The notes beneath the pieces were generated by a model. It worked only from the letters and a program-made list of their open reading frames with translations. It searched no databases and was not told where the DNA came from. The position numbers and the translations under genes were made by a program. Of a DNA stretch of 64,000 nucleotides, positions 7,815 to 17,343 are shown in pieces (position 1 is the first letter of the stretch; each line of letters starts with the position of its first letter). Location of the stretch: assembly GCA_016462645.1 (NCBI GenBank), contig JAEMSX010000003.1, positions 39,630 through 103,629 of the forward strand, written 5' to 3'. The stretch comes from Thermoleophilaceae bacterium (GTDB lineage: Bacteria > Actinomycetota > Thermoleophilia > Solirubrobacterales > JACPNS01).

Positions 7815-8732
7815 ATGGCCAAGCAGTCATCGCCCCAGAAATCGTTGCTCGACGTAGTCTCGCCCGGCAAGAAGGCGCGCCTCTACGACATGCTCTACAA
7901 CCACGGTCCCGGAAACGGCACCCTGATGTTCCTTCCGATCGACCAGGGCATCGAGCACGGTCCGCGCGACTTCTTCCCGAACCCCGCCTCCAAGGACCCC
8001 GACTACGAGTTCGCTCTGGCCGCCGCCTCGAACTACAGCGGCATCGCCTGTCAGATCGGCTTCGCCACGAAGTACTGGCCCGACTGGGCCGGTCAGGTGC
8101 CGCTGCTCCTGAAGGTCAACGGCAAGACCGACATTCCGCCGAGCGGCGAGGCCTTCAGCGCCGTCAACGCCAGCGTTGAAGACGGCGTGCGCCTCGGCGC
8201 CACCGCGATCGGCTACACGCTCTACGTCGGCTCACCGCGCCAGGACGAGGACCTCAAGCAGCTCGGCGAAGTCCGCGCCGACTGCGAGAAGTACGGCCTC
8301 CCGCTGGTCGTCTGGTCCTACCCGCGTGGCTCCGCCGTCGCCGCCAAGGGCGGACAGGACAGCTTCTACGCGATCGACTACGCGTCGCGCATGGCCATGG
8401 AGATGGGCGCCGACATCGTCAAGATCAACATGCCGAAGGTCGGTCTCGACTCCGACGCCGACTCCCCGGCCCCGTACAACAAGCTGAAGGTCGACCAGCA
8501 GGAAGCGATCCGTCAGTGCGTCGAGAGCGCCGGCCGTTCGCTGGTCGTGCTCTCGGGCGGCAGCAAGGCCTCCGACGCCGAAGTCCTCGACATGACCAAG
8601 ATGGTCGTCAAGGCCGGCGGCTCGGGCGTGATCTACGGTCGCAACATCTGGCAGCGCAAGCCTGCCGCGGCGAAGAAGATCGTCAACGCGATCAGCGAGA
8701 CGCTCGTCAAGAACGTCATCCGCACGCCGTAG
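7815..8732 (+). CDS. fbaB: Fructose-bisphosphate aldolase, class I (DhnA/archaeal type)
   Basis: Start ATG 7815 is preceded by AGGAG at 7799-7803; product 305 residues. DhnA-type landmarks are present: IDQGIEHGP near the N-terminus, the Schiff-base lysine in DIVKINMPKVG (Lys203) and the phosphate-binding VVLSGGSKASD plus GGSGVIYGRN near the C-terminus. It cleaves fructose-1,6-bisphosphate to DHAP and glyceraldehyde-3-phosphate in glycolysis and condenses them in gluconeogenesis. Enolase at 11143 belongs to the same pathway but is not linked. A related family member acts on other ketose phosphates, but the full motif set supports FBA. Confidence 0.9.
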   Translation: MAKQSSPQKSLLDVVSPGKKARLYDMLYNHGPGNGTLMFLPIDQGIEHGPRDFFPNPASKDPDYEFALAAASNYSGIACQIGFATKYWPDWAGQVPLLLKVNGKTDIPPSGEAFSAVNASVEDGVRLGATAIGYTLYVGSPRQDEDLKQLGEVRADCEKYGLPLVVWSYPRGSAVAAKGGQDSFYAIDYASRMAMEMGADIVKINMPKVGLDSDADSPAPYNKLKVDQQEAIRQCVESAGRSLVVLSGGSKASDAEVLDMTKMVVKAGGSGVIYGRNIWQRKPAAAKKIVNAISETLVKNVIRTP

Positions 8733-8754
8733 TCGGCGGCCACGGAGTTTCACG

Positions 8755-9297
8755 ATGAGTTGGCGCGGAGCGGCGGCATGGGTCGCCGCTTTCGCGGCCC
8801 TCGTCGCGATCGCAAACGTGGTTCTGGCTGACGGCCTCAAACCCGACTCCGGACCGATCAAGGCGACCCCGGAAGCCGCCCAGCAGGGGCCGCGCGACGC
8901 GAAGGTGGTGCGCGTGGTCGACGGCGACACGATCCTCGTGCGCGACATCGACGGAAGCACCGAGCGCGTGCGGTACATCGGCGTCGACACGCCAGAGTCG
9001 GTCAAGCCCGACGCCCCGGTCGAGTGCTTCGGCCACGAGGCCAGCGACTTCAACAAGCAGCTCGTGCAGGGGCGCAGGGTTCGCCTCGTGCCCGACCAGG
9101 AGGCCCAGGACAAGTACGGAAGGTCGCTTGCCTTCGTGTACGTGGGCGGCACCTTCGTCAACGCCGAACTGCTCAGGAACGGTTACGCGCGGACGATCGA
9201 GATCGAGCCCAACACGTCCAAGGCCGAGTATTTCGCCGGTTTGGAGCGCGTAGCAATCCGCACAAGAAAAGGCCTTTGGCGGACCTGCGATCGCTAG
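8755..9297 (+). CDS. Secreted or membrane-anchored thermonuclease (SNase fold)
   Basis: The 180 residues start with a signal/anchor segment (AAAWVAAFAALVAIANVVLA, residues 6-25) followed by a staphylococcal nuclease OB fold: VVDGDTILV, RYIGVDTPE (with the catalytic Arg/Asp/Glu cluster), DKYGRSLAFVYV (second Arg region) and NAELLRNGYAR. It would hydrolyse DNA and RNA outside the membrane with calcium. It lies 22 bases after the aldolase and two bases before the next small gene, so it may be co-transcribed with both. The hydrophobic segment lacks a clear AxA cleavage site, so anchoring is plausible. Confidence 0.9.
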   Translation: MSWRGAAAWVAAFAALVAIANVVLADGLKPDSGPIKATPEAAQQGPRDAKVVRVVDGDTILVRDIDGSTERVRYIGVDTPESVKPDAPVECFGHEASDFNKQLVQGRRVRLVPDQEAQDKYGRSLAFVYVGGTFVNAELLRNGYARTIEIEPNTSKAEYFAGLERVAIRTRKGLWRTCDR

Positions 9298-9298
9298 A

Positions 9299-9550
9299 GT
9301 GAAAGACGTTATGAAGATGCGGCAATCAGTGGCCGAGTTCGAGCGTGCGTTCCATGAGCACACTCACACCGACCGCAAGCGGCGCCATGAAGTGCGCCAG
9401 GACGCGATCAAGCGCACTCAGAAGCGCTACGCGGTGCAGCACGAGCAGCACCAGTTCCGTCGCTTCGTGACGGTCATGGTTGTGTTCGTCCTGACCGTCA
9501 TCCTCACGAGCTGGGGCATGTTCCAGGTCCTCAGCTCAATCATGAGCTAG
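9299..9550 (+). CDS. Small tail-anchored membrane protein
   Basis: The frame opens at GTG 9299, two bases after the nuclease stop; ATG 9311 is an equally good start. The 83-residue product has a long, very basic and His-rich helix (HTHTDRKRRHEVRQDAIKR, then QKRYAVQHEQHQFRRF) and a single C-terminal span (VTVMVVFVLTVILTSWGMF). This topology puts the charged helix in the cytosol, where it could bind nucleic acid or a partner. No function is recognised. The close spacing suggests an operon with the nuclease. Confidence 0.7.
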   Translation: MKDVMKMRQSVAEFERAFHEHTHTDRKRRHEVRQDAIKRTQKRYAVQHEQHQFRRFVTVMVVFVLTVILTSWGMFQVLSSIMS

Positions 9551-9568
9551 TACTTCGGCCTGAAGGAC

Positions 9569-9588
9569 GCGATCCCGCGCGGGATCGC
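9569..9588. terminator. Perfect palindrome between convergent genes
   Basis: A 20-base perfect palindrome (GCGATCCCGC and its complement) lies 18 bases after the stop at 9550 and 54 bases after the csrA stop on the other strand. It could form a 10-bp cruciform or a hairpin stopping both transcripts. There is no U-run on either side, so an intrinsic terminator is uncertain. Confidence 0.35.
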
Positions 9589-9641
9589 CGCTTCGCCGTA
9601 CATGGTTCACGAGCTGAGAGCCCGCGAACGATCAGAAAGCG

Positions 9642-9887
9642 TTAGCTGCCGTTGGCGATTTCGCCGAGGGCGGCGTCTACTGCTTCAGGGGTCGCGTCAG
9701 GCGAATCCGCTGATTCCTCGGCCTGTTCGCGCTGGATCTGCAGGTAGACCTCTTTGCGAAAGATCGGGATGTTCTTGGGCGCTTCGATGCCGATTCGCAC
9801 TTTGTCACCAACGATCGAGAGCACAGAGATCTCCACGTCGTCCGCGATCATGATGCTCTGATTCGATTTCCGGGTGAGTACGAGCAT
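9642..9887 (-). CDS. csrA: Carbon storage regulator CsrA
   Basis: ATG 9887 has a strong ribosome site (GGAGG, 9893-9897 on the complement). The 81-residue product begins [14 protein letters not shown] and continues with [19 protein letters not shown] and the helix-forming [12 protein letters not shown], the complete CsrA core with Leu4 and Arg44-type RNA-binding residues. An acidic tail of about 25 residues follows. CsrA dimers bind GGA loops in mRNA leaders. In Gram-positive and deep-branching bacteria it usually sits beside fliW and flagellin genes; here it stands alone between two unrelated genes. Given how many genes here look leaderless, only mRNAs with Shine-Dalgarno leaders would offer typical CsrA sites. 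Confidence 0.95.
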   Translation of the reverse strand: MLVLTRKSNQSIMIADDVEISVLSIVGDKVRIGIEAPKNIPIFRKEVYLQIQREQAEESADSPDATPEAVDAALGEIANGS

Positions 9888-10099
9888 GCAGCGCCTCCAA
9901 GCACTTGCGTCGTTCGAGCGGCGGTGATGAGGCACCTGCGCTCGTAGGTGAGCGGTGATGGTACCTAATATCCGCTAGGTGCGGGCTGTCCTTCTCCCGC
10001 AGTGCATTTACCATACTGGATACCTGGCCAGTTTGTCTACCCCTGTGGGCACAGAAATGCAGCGATTTGCGCCAGAACCCCGCTGATAGTGTCCCCAAC

Positions 10100-10669
10100 A
10101 TGGCAACTAGACAGCTGAGACCACACCTGAACCAGATTCGCGTATGGGTCCGTCAGGGCCGCACAGACGCCTGGATCGCGCATCAGCTTGACGCTACGGC
10201 AGATGAAATCGCCGCGTTCAAGCGTGAGCAGTCGCTCGATGTTGACGGTGCCGCTGCAGCCGAAAACCCCGCCACCACACCAGGGGTCGAAGAAGAACTT
10301 GATTTGCGAGCCGAAGACGACGCGTTGATCGCCTCAGAGCTGGAAGCAGCTCTCGCGAAGCGCGAAGCAGAGGCGGCCAAGGATGACGAGGACGAAGAGG
10401 GCGCTGCCCCCGGACGTCGCCGTCGTCGTGGACGTCGTGGCGGCCGAGGCCGTCGCCGGCCCGCATTTGAAGCGACCTTCGACCACGGTGAAGAAGGCTA
10501 CGGGCTTTGGCTGGATCCGGCGATCGTTGACGATCCGGTATACGCCGAACACTGGGCGGGTCATCGTCCGATCACCGTGACGATTTCGTCCGATCAGATT
10601 GTGATCAATCGATTCACTGAATCTGAAGAACCGGCCGCTGAGGAAGAGGAAACTTCCAACGCTGCATGA
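10100..10669 (+). CDS. Helix-turn-helix protein with Arg/Gly-rich linker
   Basis: From ATG 10100 (a GATAGT box ends nine bases upstream), 189 residues. Residues 1-48 form a small helical DNA-binding-like unit (IRVWVRQGRTDAWIAHQLDA, then DEIAAFKREQ). An acidic stretch is followed by an RGG-like basic segment (GRRRRRGRRGGRGRRR, about residues 112-127), then a beta-rich C-terminal domain (GEEGYGLWLDPAIVDDPVYAEHW..., ITVTISSDQIVINRF) and an acidic tail. The mix of helix-turn-helix and arginine-rich linker points to nucleic-acid binding. I do not know the family. It is divergent from csrA. Confidence 0.75.
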   Translation: MATRQLRPHLNQIRVWVRQGRTDAWIAHQLDATADEIAAFKREQSLDVDGAAAAENPATTPGVEEELDLRAEDDALIASELEAALAKREAEAAKDDEDEEGAAPGRRRRRGRRGGRGRRRPAFEATFDHGEEGYGLWLDPAIVDDPVYAEHWAGHRPITVTISSDQIVINRFTESEEPAAEEEETSNAA

Positions 10670-10678
10670 CTTGGCCGC

Positions 10679-10730
10679 GGTAAGACCTTCTCTCCTCGAC
10701 TAGCAACGTCTGCGGGGAGAAGGTCTTACC
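10679..10730. terminator. Long inverted repeat, probable bidirectional terminator
   Basis: Arms 10679-10692 (GGTAAGACCTTCTC) and 10717-10730 are a perfect 14-bp inverted repeat, extended by three more pairs (one G-U) inward, around an 18-base loop. It sits between the stops of two convergent genes (10669 and 10754), the classical place for a shared terminator. No U-run follows on either strand. Confidence 0.5.
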
Positions 10731-10753
10731 CCGTCCGTACCGCAGCGATGTGG

Positions 10754-11095
10754 TTATCTCAGAATGACGAACGGGCGCTCGTCGGGAGAGACCATGCCGA
10801 GCTTGCGTGCTTCAAGCTCGATTGTTGACTCCTTTTTCAAGCTCTTCGCGCGTGCCCTGAGCGCTCGGTTTTCTTTGCCGAGCTGCTGGAGGTGTGACTT
10901 TGCTGCGCTTGTCGCCTTGCGCTGCTCGTAGTAGCCCTTGAGCGGCGGGATGTAGAGGACGCCCATGATCAGGAGGATCACTACGAGCCAGTTGCCGGGC
11001 ATGCGGTCCCAGCGGATGCCCCGGGATACTGGGGCTCCTTTGGATTTGTGGGCTACGCGTACGCGCTGGCGACGTCCTGTTGCCTTTGCGGGCAT
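10754..11095 (-). CDS. FtsB/DivIC-type septum formation initiator
   Basis: The 113 residues have the FtsB layout: a basic cytosolic N-terminus, one membrane span (NWLVVILLIMGVLYI, about 35-50), a short coiled coil (QLGKENRALRARAKSLKKE) and the conserved C-terminal motif ARKLGMVSPDERPFVI. FtsB proteins link FtsL and FtsQ in the divisome. It lies 47 bases after enolase on the same strand, the usual eno-divIC arrangement of actinobacteria and firmicutes, which supports the call. Confidence 0.9.
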   Translation of the reverse strand: MPAKATGRRQRVRVAHKSKGAPVSRGIRWDRMPGNWLVVILLIMGVLYIPPLKGYYEQRKATSAAKSHLQQLGKENRALRARAKSLKKESTIELEARKLGMVSPDERPFVILR

Positions 11096-11142
11096 GGGGG
11101 ATTAGTTCGCGCGCGTGCGCGCGTCCCCTTCTGTCTGCGCGG

Positions 11143-12474
<1,332 letters not shown>

Positions 12475-12502
12475 CTAGTGCGTCACAAACGGCCCCGGAA
12501 CG

Positions 12503-12529
12503 AAAAACGCCCGGCGCAGAGGCCGGGCG
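12503..12529 (-). terminator. Intrinsic terminator of the PrsA-type gene
   Basis: On the minus strand, stem CGCCCGGC (12529-12522), loop CTCTGC and stem GCCGGGCG (12515-12508) are followed at once by TTTTT (12507-12503). It lies 34 bases past the stop of the foldase gene and upstream of eno. Confidence 0.9.
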
Positions 12530-12562
12530 AAGTTCGAGAAACTATGAAGCTGGAGCTTCGGA

Positions 12563-13678
12563 TTACTGAGCGGCAGCGCCTGCCTCTGCCGTTGCGCCCT
12601 TCTTCGGCTCCGGTGCGTTTCCGCAGACCGCATCAACCTTGAAGTCCTCGGCGCACTTGGTCTTCTTGCGCCACTTGTCGGTGAACTCAGTCTGGAAGTT
12701 CGTCTGAGCCTTCTGCTGCGCCTCCTGCTGGAGCGCAGACTTGATCTGCGGCGAAGCCTTGGCCAGCGACTGCTGTGAGGCCTCGGTGGTCTTGGTCACC
12801 TCGAAGAGGTAGTAGCCGTACTGGGTCTTGATCGGACCGACGACCTCGCCCTTCTTGGCCTCGAAGACCGCCGTGTCAAGTGCCTTCGGGAACTGACCCT
12901 TGGTCACGCCCGGGAACTTTCCGCCGTTCCCCTTGCTGACGCTGTCCTCGGAGTACTTCTTGGCCACTGCCGCCCAGGAGTCGCCGCTCTCGAGCGCCGC
13001 CTTGGCGTCCTCGGCCTTGGCCTTGTCGGCGTTGAACACGAGGTTGATGTCACGCGTCGCCGGCGTGGCGTACTTCTTCTTGTTCTTCTCGTACTCCTCC
13101 TTGACCTGACCGGTGCTGGGAGTCGGGATCGTCGTGACTTCCTGCTGGACCTTCTCCTGGATCATGCTTGCGCGAACAAGCTTGAGCAGGTCGGCCTCGG
13201 TCTGGTTGTACTGCTTGAGGAACTTCTGGTAGTCAGCGTCCTTCGGGAAGGACTGTTGCTTGAGCTGGGAGAAGCGGGCCTTCACCTCGGCGTCAGAGAT
13301 GTTGATGCCGCGGTCCTCGGCTTCGAGCTCGAACCACTTCTGCTGGATCAGCGAAGTCATGATCGTGTCCTTGGACGTGGTCCAGTCCTTCTCACACTGC
13401 TTCTTCAGCGCGGAGTTGCTCAGCTTCGGGGACGTCTTCTTCTTCGAAGCGATGCACTTTGTGTAGTCCGGCGGGTCGGGGACCACGCCGCCGCTCTGCG
13501 CGGCATTGACCTTGAGGGTCTTGTTGAACTGGGTGATCGGGATGGCGTTGCCGTCAACCGACGCGACCGCGTCGTCGGGAACGCCGCCACGGAAGACGAC
13601 AAGGACAAGTGCGACGAAGAGAAACACGACGACCGCAAAGCCCGGAATGAAATATTTGTTCGAAGTGATGTTTTTCAC
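12563..13678 (-). CDS. PrsA/SurA-type peptidyl-prolyl isomerase (foldase)
   Basis: The 371-residue product begins with a membrane segment (FIPGFAVVVFLFVALVLVVF, 9-28) with no lipobox Cys, so it is a membrane-anchored extracytoplasmic foldase. A SurA-like N-terminal chaperone region (SVDGNAIPITQFN; TADLLKLVRASMIQEK-like) precedes a parvulin domain (TRDINLVFN..., SWAAVAKKYSEDSVSKGNGG, LDTAVFEAKKGEVVGPIKT, GYYLFEVTK) and a Lys/Ala-rich tail. Four cysteines in the mature part may form disulfides. GTG start at 13678. It helps secreted proteins fold, fitting the many secreted proteins in this window. It follows mfd on the same strand after 133 bases that hold a small AGCGCT-CAAA-AGCGCT hairpin at 13711-13726. 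Confidence 0.92.
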   Translation of the reverse strand: MKNITSNKYFIPGFAVVVFLFVALVLVVFRGGVPDDAVASVDGNAIPITQFNKTLKVNAAQSGGVVPDPPDYTKCIASKKKTSPKLSNSALKKQCEKDWTTSKDTIMTSLIQQKWFELEAEDRGINISDAEVKARFSQLKQQSFPKDADYQKFLKQYNQTEADLLKLVRASMIQEKVQQEVTTIPTPSTGQVKEEYEKNKKKYATPATRDINLVFNADKAKAEDAKAALESGDSWAAVAKKYSEDSVSKGNGGKFPGVTKGQFPKALDTAVFEAKKGEVVGPIKTQYGYYLFEVTKTTEASQQSLAKASPQIKSALQQEAQQKAQTNFQTEFTDKWRKKTKCAEDFKVDAVCGNAPEPKKGATAEAGAAAQ

Positions 13679-13811
13679 AGCTCGATGCTCGTTGCTTGTT
13701 TGTATTGACTAGCGCTCAAAAGCGCTGGGAACATATCAAGAGGAACCGCCCGCAAACTTGCATGTTGCGGCGCATAAGAAACGCTTAACGGACCCCAATA
13801 AGTGGATTTGA

Positions 13812-16800
13812 CTACACCGGCTCGGGTACAGATCCCGTGGCACCAACCAAGGCGTCCGCGAGTCCCGACAGAACAGCGAACTGTTCCTCCGGCTCCCCAT
13901 CTACGCGCATGGCAATCGTGCGCTGGCCACGATCGTAGATGGCCGTGGGCAGATCTTCACGAATAACTGCAACTTGTTCTGCGTTCAGGGTCAGTGGCGC
14001 GACCACCAGACGGCCCTGCGTGAAGCCCACGGTGCGGGCTCCGCAGCGCCCGAACTTCAGTCTCGCCTCCTGCAACTGCATCAGTCGCTCGAGCGGTTCG
14101 GGCACCGGACCGAAGCGGTCCTTCAGCTCCTCACGCAGCGATCCGATGTCCGCGAGCTCGCGCGCACCGGCGATCCGGCGATGCAGTTCGATCTTCGCCT
14201 GCTCGTACATCACGTACTCGCTCGGCACGTAAGCGTCCACCGTCACATCCAGCCTGACCGGCTCGTGCTCGCCAGAATCATCGCGGCCCTCGAGCTCGGC
14301 GACGGCAGCGTCGATCATCGACACATAGAGGTCGAATCCGACCGCGGCGATGTGGCCCGACTGCTCCTCGCCGAGCAGGTTGCCGGCGCCGCGAATCTCG
14401 AGGTCGCGCATCGCGACCTTGAATCCGCTGCCCAGCTCGGTGTGGTCGGCGAGCGTCGACAATCGGCTTGCGGCGACCTGGGACAGCGCTTCGGCGCCGG
14501 GATAGAGGAAGTAGGCGAACGCGCGCTCGCGGCCGCGGCCGACGCGACCACGGATCTGGTACGCCTGCGACAGGCCCAGCTTGTCGGCGCGCTCGACGAT
14601 CAAGGTGTTGGCAGACGGGATGTCGAGACCGGACTCGACGATCGTCGTGCAGACGAGGCATTCGTACTCACCACGGATGAAACCCATCATCCGTTCTTCG
14701 AGTGTGTGCTCATCGAGCTGGCCGTGGACGACATCGACTTTGAGTTCCGGCATCAGCGCGCGAATGCGATCGGCCGTCTCGTCGATCGTGCCCACCAGGT
14801 CGTGCATGTAGAGGGACTGCCCACCGCGTTCGTGCTCGCGCGTGAGCGCCTGCTTGACGACTTCCTCGTCCCATTCACCGACGTGCGTGCGCACCGGCCG
14901 GCGACCTTCCGGCGGCGTGGCGATGACGGCGATCTCGCGCATCCCCGCCATCGACATCTGAAGTGTGCGCGGGATCGGCGTCGCCGACAGGCTGATCACG
15001 TCGGTCTGCACCCGCAGCTGGCGCAGCAGCTCCTTCTGCTTGACACCGAAGCGCTGCTCCTCGTCCACGACGATCAGCCCGAGATCCTTCGGCCGCACGT
15101 CGGCCGAGAGCAGGCGGTGCGTGCCGATCAGGATGTCGACGGCGCCTTCCTCGAACTGCTTCAGCGTCTCCTTCTGCTCGGCCTTGCTGCGGAAGCGGCT
15201 GACGAAATCGACCGTGATCGGGAAATCGCGCATGCGCTCGCTGAAAGTGCCGAAGTGCTGCTGCGTGAGGATCGTGGTCGGCGCCAGCACCATCACCTGC
15301 TTGCTGTCCTGAACGGCTTTGAACGCGGCGCGCAGCGCGACCTCGGTCTTGCCGAATCCCACGTCACCGCAGATCAGTATGTCCATCGGCTGCGGCGATT
15401 CCATGCCTTCCTTGACGCGCTCGATCGCGTCGAGCTGATCGCGCGTCTCCTGGTAGGGGAATGCGCCCTCGAACTGCATCTGCATCTCATTGTCGGGCGA
15501 GAAGCGGAAGCCGATCGCGCGGCGGCGCGCGGCGTAAAGGTTGATCAGTTCGCCCGCGAGCTCGTGCGCGGCCTTGCGCGCGCGGGTCTTGAGGTTCTCC
15601 CACGCCTTGCCACCGAGCTTGCTGAGGTTCACGCCTTCCGGTCCGGCGGCCCCGAAGTAGCGGCTGATCTTGTGCAGCTGGTCTGCCGGCAGGAAGACCT
15701 TGTCGTCACCGCGGTAGAGCAGCGTGAGGTAGTCACGGGTGATACCGGCCACAGACTTCGTGTCAAATCCGTCGAAGCGGGCGATGCCGTGGTCCTCGTG
15801 CACGACGATGTCGCCGACGGCGAGGTCGGCGAAGTTCGCGATCCGGCCGCGCGTACTCGTCTGCGCTGCCGCGCTGCGGCCCGCGGTGCGCATCAGCAGG
15901 CGGTCGGGAATGACGGCGAGCTTCAGGGCCGGTGAAACAAAGCCCTCGCGCAACGACTGCTGCGTGAAGAAGACGCCGGACCACTCGCGAACCTCGTCTG
16001 ATTCGGCGAGGTTCTGCGGCTTGACGCGCGCGAGGTTGTACTGCGCCCGCTCGCGCTCGGACTTGCGCGTCCAGGCGATGATCGTGCGGTAGCCGCTGCG
16101 CTGGAGCTTCTCGATCTCGATCTCGGCGGCCTCGAAGCTGCGTGCCATGCTCGCCGGGCGCTCGGCGCGCAGCTCCGGCGTGCCGGCCTCGACACTCAGA
16201 TTGCTGATCGTGAGATCGGCGTCCTTCTCGACCTGTTCGAGCAACTCCTCAGGCGGGACATACAGGCCGTGGCCGGAAGCGTCGCGGTAGGTCGCCTCGA
16301 CGTCGGCCCACAGTTCGCCCAGCGCGGCCTCGACATCCTCGCGCCCCGCGACCGCCAGCCACGCGTCGTCGGGTGCGAGATCCAGCAGCGCGTGAAAGCG
16401 GTCGATCGGAAGCAGTTCGGCGATGTCGGCCGGGTGGGTCTCGTCGTCCTCGTCCCGGTCGGCGAGCGCCTGACTGGCGTCCTCGCGGTACTCGGCGGCG
16501 AGCTCCGTGGCGGGCTCGATCTCGACGTGCTCGACGCTCTCGAGCGAGCGCTGCGTGAATGTGGAGAAACGGCGCAGTGACTCGATCTCGATGTCGAAGA
16601 ACTCGACGCGAACGGCGTTGTCGCCCGTGGCCGGAAAGACGTCGAGGATGTCGCCGCGCGTCGCGAACTGTCCGCGGTCCTCGACGCGGTCCACGCGCTC
16701 GTATCCGCTGGCGACGAGGTCGCGCGCGAGCTCATCGAGGTCGGCGACGCCGCCTTGCTCAAGTTCGAATCCGTGAGGACGCAGGGCCGGGTCCGGAACG

Positions 16801-17180
16801 CGTTCGGCGAGCGCGCCGGCGCTGACCACGATGATCGCGTCAGAGCCCGCAGCGGTGATCGAGTCGAGCGCCGCGATGCGCAGACCGACGAGGTGCGGCG
16901 GTGGCTCGAGATGGGACTCGTAGAGCACGCCGCGGGCCGGGTAAGGGCGCACGGAGCGGTCCGGAAGGTAGACCTGGAGATCCGCGGCGAGATCGCGCGC
17001 TGCGGTGTCGTCAGAGGCGACGATCAGGGCCGTGCGGCCGGCGGCATAGCGCTGCGCCGCCACGGCCAGTGCGAACGGCGTGAAGGCCTGTGAGACAAAA
17101 ACGCGTGCGGAAGCCTCGCCGAGCGCGTTGAAGAGCTCGTCGTCCTGGGCCTGACGTACTGGGAGAGCCAGATCGCTCAC
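13812..17180 (-). CDS. mfd: Transcription-repair coupling factor
   Basis: The 1122 residues carry all Mfd modules: an N-terminal UvrB-homology region, the CarD-like RNA-polymerase-interacting domain (GDIVVHEDHGIARFDG, about 470-530), a RecG-type translocase with Walker A GDVGFGKTE (near residue 603), Walker B DEEQRFG (near 705), SATPIPRTL and GRVGRGRERAF, and the C-terminal TRCF domain. It displaces RNA polymerase stalled at lesions and recruits UvrA. The start is GTG 17180. An SOS box lies 122 bases upstream, but it is much closer to the divergent gene at 17344, so control of mfd by it is uncertain. Confidence 0.97.
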   Translation of the reverse strand: MSDLALPVRQAQDDELFNALGEASARVFVSQAFTPFALAVAAQRYAAGRTALIVASDDTAARDLAADLQVYLPDRSVRPYPARGVLYESHLEPPPHLVGLRIAALDSITAAGSDAIIVVSAGALAERVPDPALRPHGFELEQGGVADLDELARDLVASGYERVDRVEDRGQFATRGDILDVFPATGDNAVRVEFFDIEIESLRRFSTFTQRSLESVEHVEIEPATELAAEYREDASQALADRDEDDETHPADIAELLPIDRFHALLDLAPDDAWLAVAGREDVEAALGELWADVEATYRDASGHGLYVPPEELLEQVEKDADLTISNLSVEAGTPELRAERPASMARSFEAAEIEIEKLQRSGYRTIIAWTRKSERERAQYNLARVKPQNLAESDEVREWSGVFFTQQSLREGFVSPALKLAVIPDRLLMRTAGRSAAAQTSTRGRIANFADLAVGDIVVHEDHGIARFDGFDTKSVAGITRDYLTLLYRGDDKVFLPADQLHKISRYFGAAGPEGVNLSKLGGKAWENLKTRARKAAHELAGELINLYAARRRAIGFRFSPDNEMQMQFEGAFPYQETRDQLDAIERVKEGMESPQPMDILICGDVGFGKTEVALRAAFKAVQDSKQVMVLAPTTILTQQHFGTFSERMRDFPITVDFVSRFRSKAEQKETLKQFEEGAVDILIGTHRLLSADVRPKDLGLIVVDEEQRFGVKQKELLRQLRVQTDVISLSATPIPRTLQMSMAGMREIAVIATPPEGRRPVRTHVGEWDEEVVKQALTREHERGGQSLYMHDLVGTIDETADRIRALMPELKVDVVHGQLDEHTLEERMMGFIRGEYECLVCTTIVESGLDIPSANTLIVERADKLGLSQAYQIRGRVGRGRERAFAYFLYPGAEALSQVAASRLSTLADHTELGSGFKVAMRDLEIRGAGNLLGEEQSGHIAAVGFDLYVSMIDAAVAELEGRDDSGEHEPVRLDVTVDAYVPSEYVMYEQAKIELHRRIAGARELADIGSLREELKDRFGPVPEPLERLMQLQEARLKFGRCGARTVGFTQGRLVVAPLTLNAEQVAVIREDLPTAIYDRGQRTIAMRVDGEPEEQFAVLSGLADALVGATGSVPEPV

Positions 17181-17301
17181 TTGAAGCCGAGACTCTAGGC
17201 GGTGCGATGTTCACAGAATCGCAGCAACAAAAGGGTGGGTTTGGTGTTTACATAAGTAAGCGCTGAGGCAGGATTTCTGTAGAAAGCGACGACGGGCAGA
17301 C

Positions 17302-17336
17302 ACGAACATATGTTCGTCCGGCCCGAAGAATAGGTT
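17302..17336 (+). promoter_or_regulatory. LexA (SOS) box overlapping the -35 region of a leaderless promoter
   Basis: ACGAACATATGTTCGT at 17302-17317 is a 16-base perfect palindrome containing CGAACATATGTTCG, an exact match to the CGAAC-N4-GTTCG LexA site of actinobacteria and Bacillus. A -10 box TAGGTT at 17331-17336 stands seven bases before ATG 17344, so the expected -35 (about 17308-17313) falls inside the box. LexA bound here would block this promoter. Confidence 0.85.
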
Positions 17337-17343
17337 GGTGAGT

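Noticed and set aside
9888..10099. Intergenic region between csrA and the 10100 gene considered as a riboswitch
   Set aside because: A short repeat of GCGGTGATG is present, but no known aptamer pattern or terminator could be seen.
10679..10730. Considered as a third copy of the REP-like palindrome
   Set aside because: Arm sequence (GGTAAGACC) and loop length differ from GCTGC-RAGGTACGTCC, so it is treated as a terminator.
13974..15935. A 653-codon open frame antisense to mfd
   Set aside because: It is a mirror of the high-GC mfd coding frame, has Arg/Ala/Gly-rich composition and no recognisable domain.
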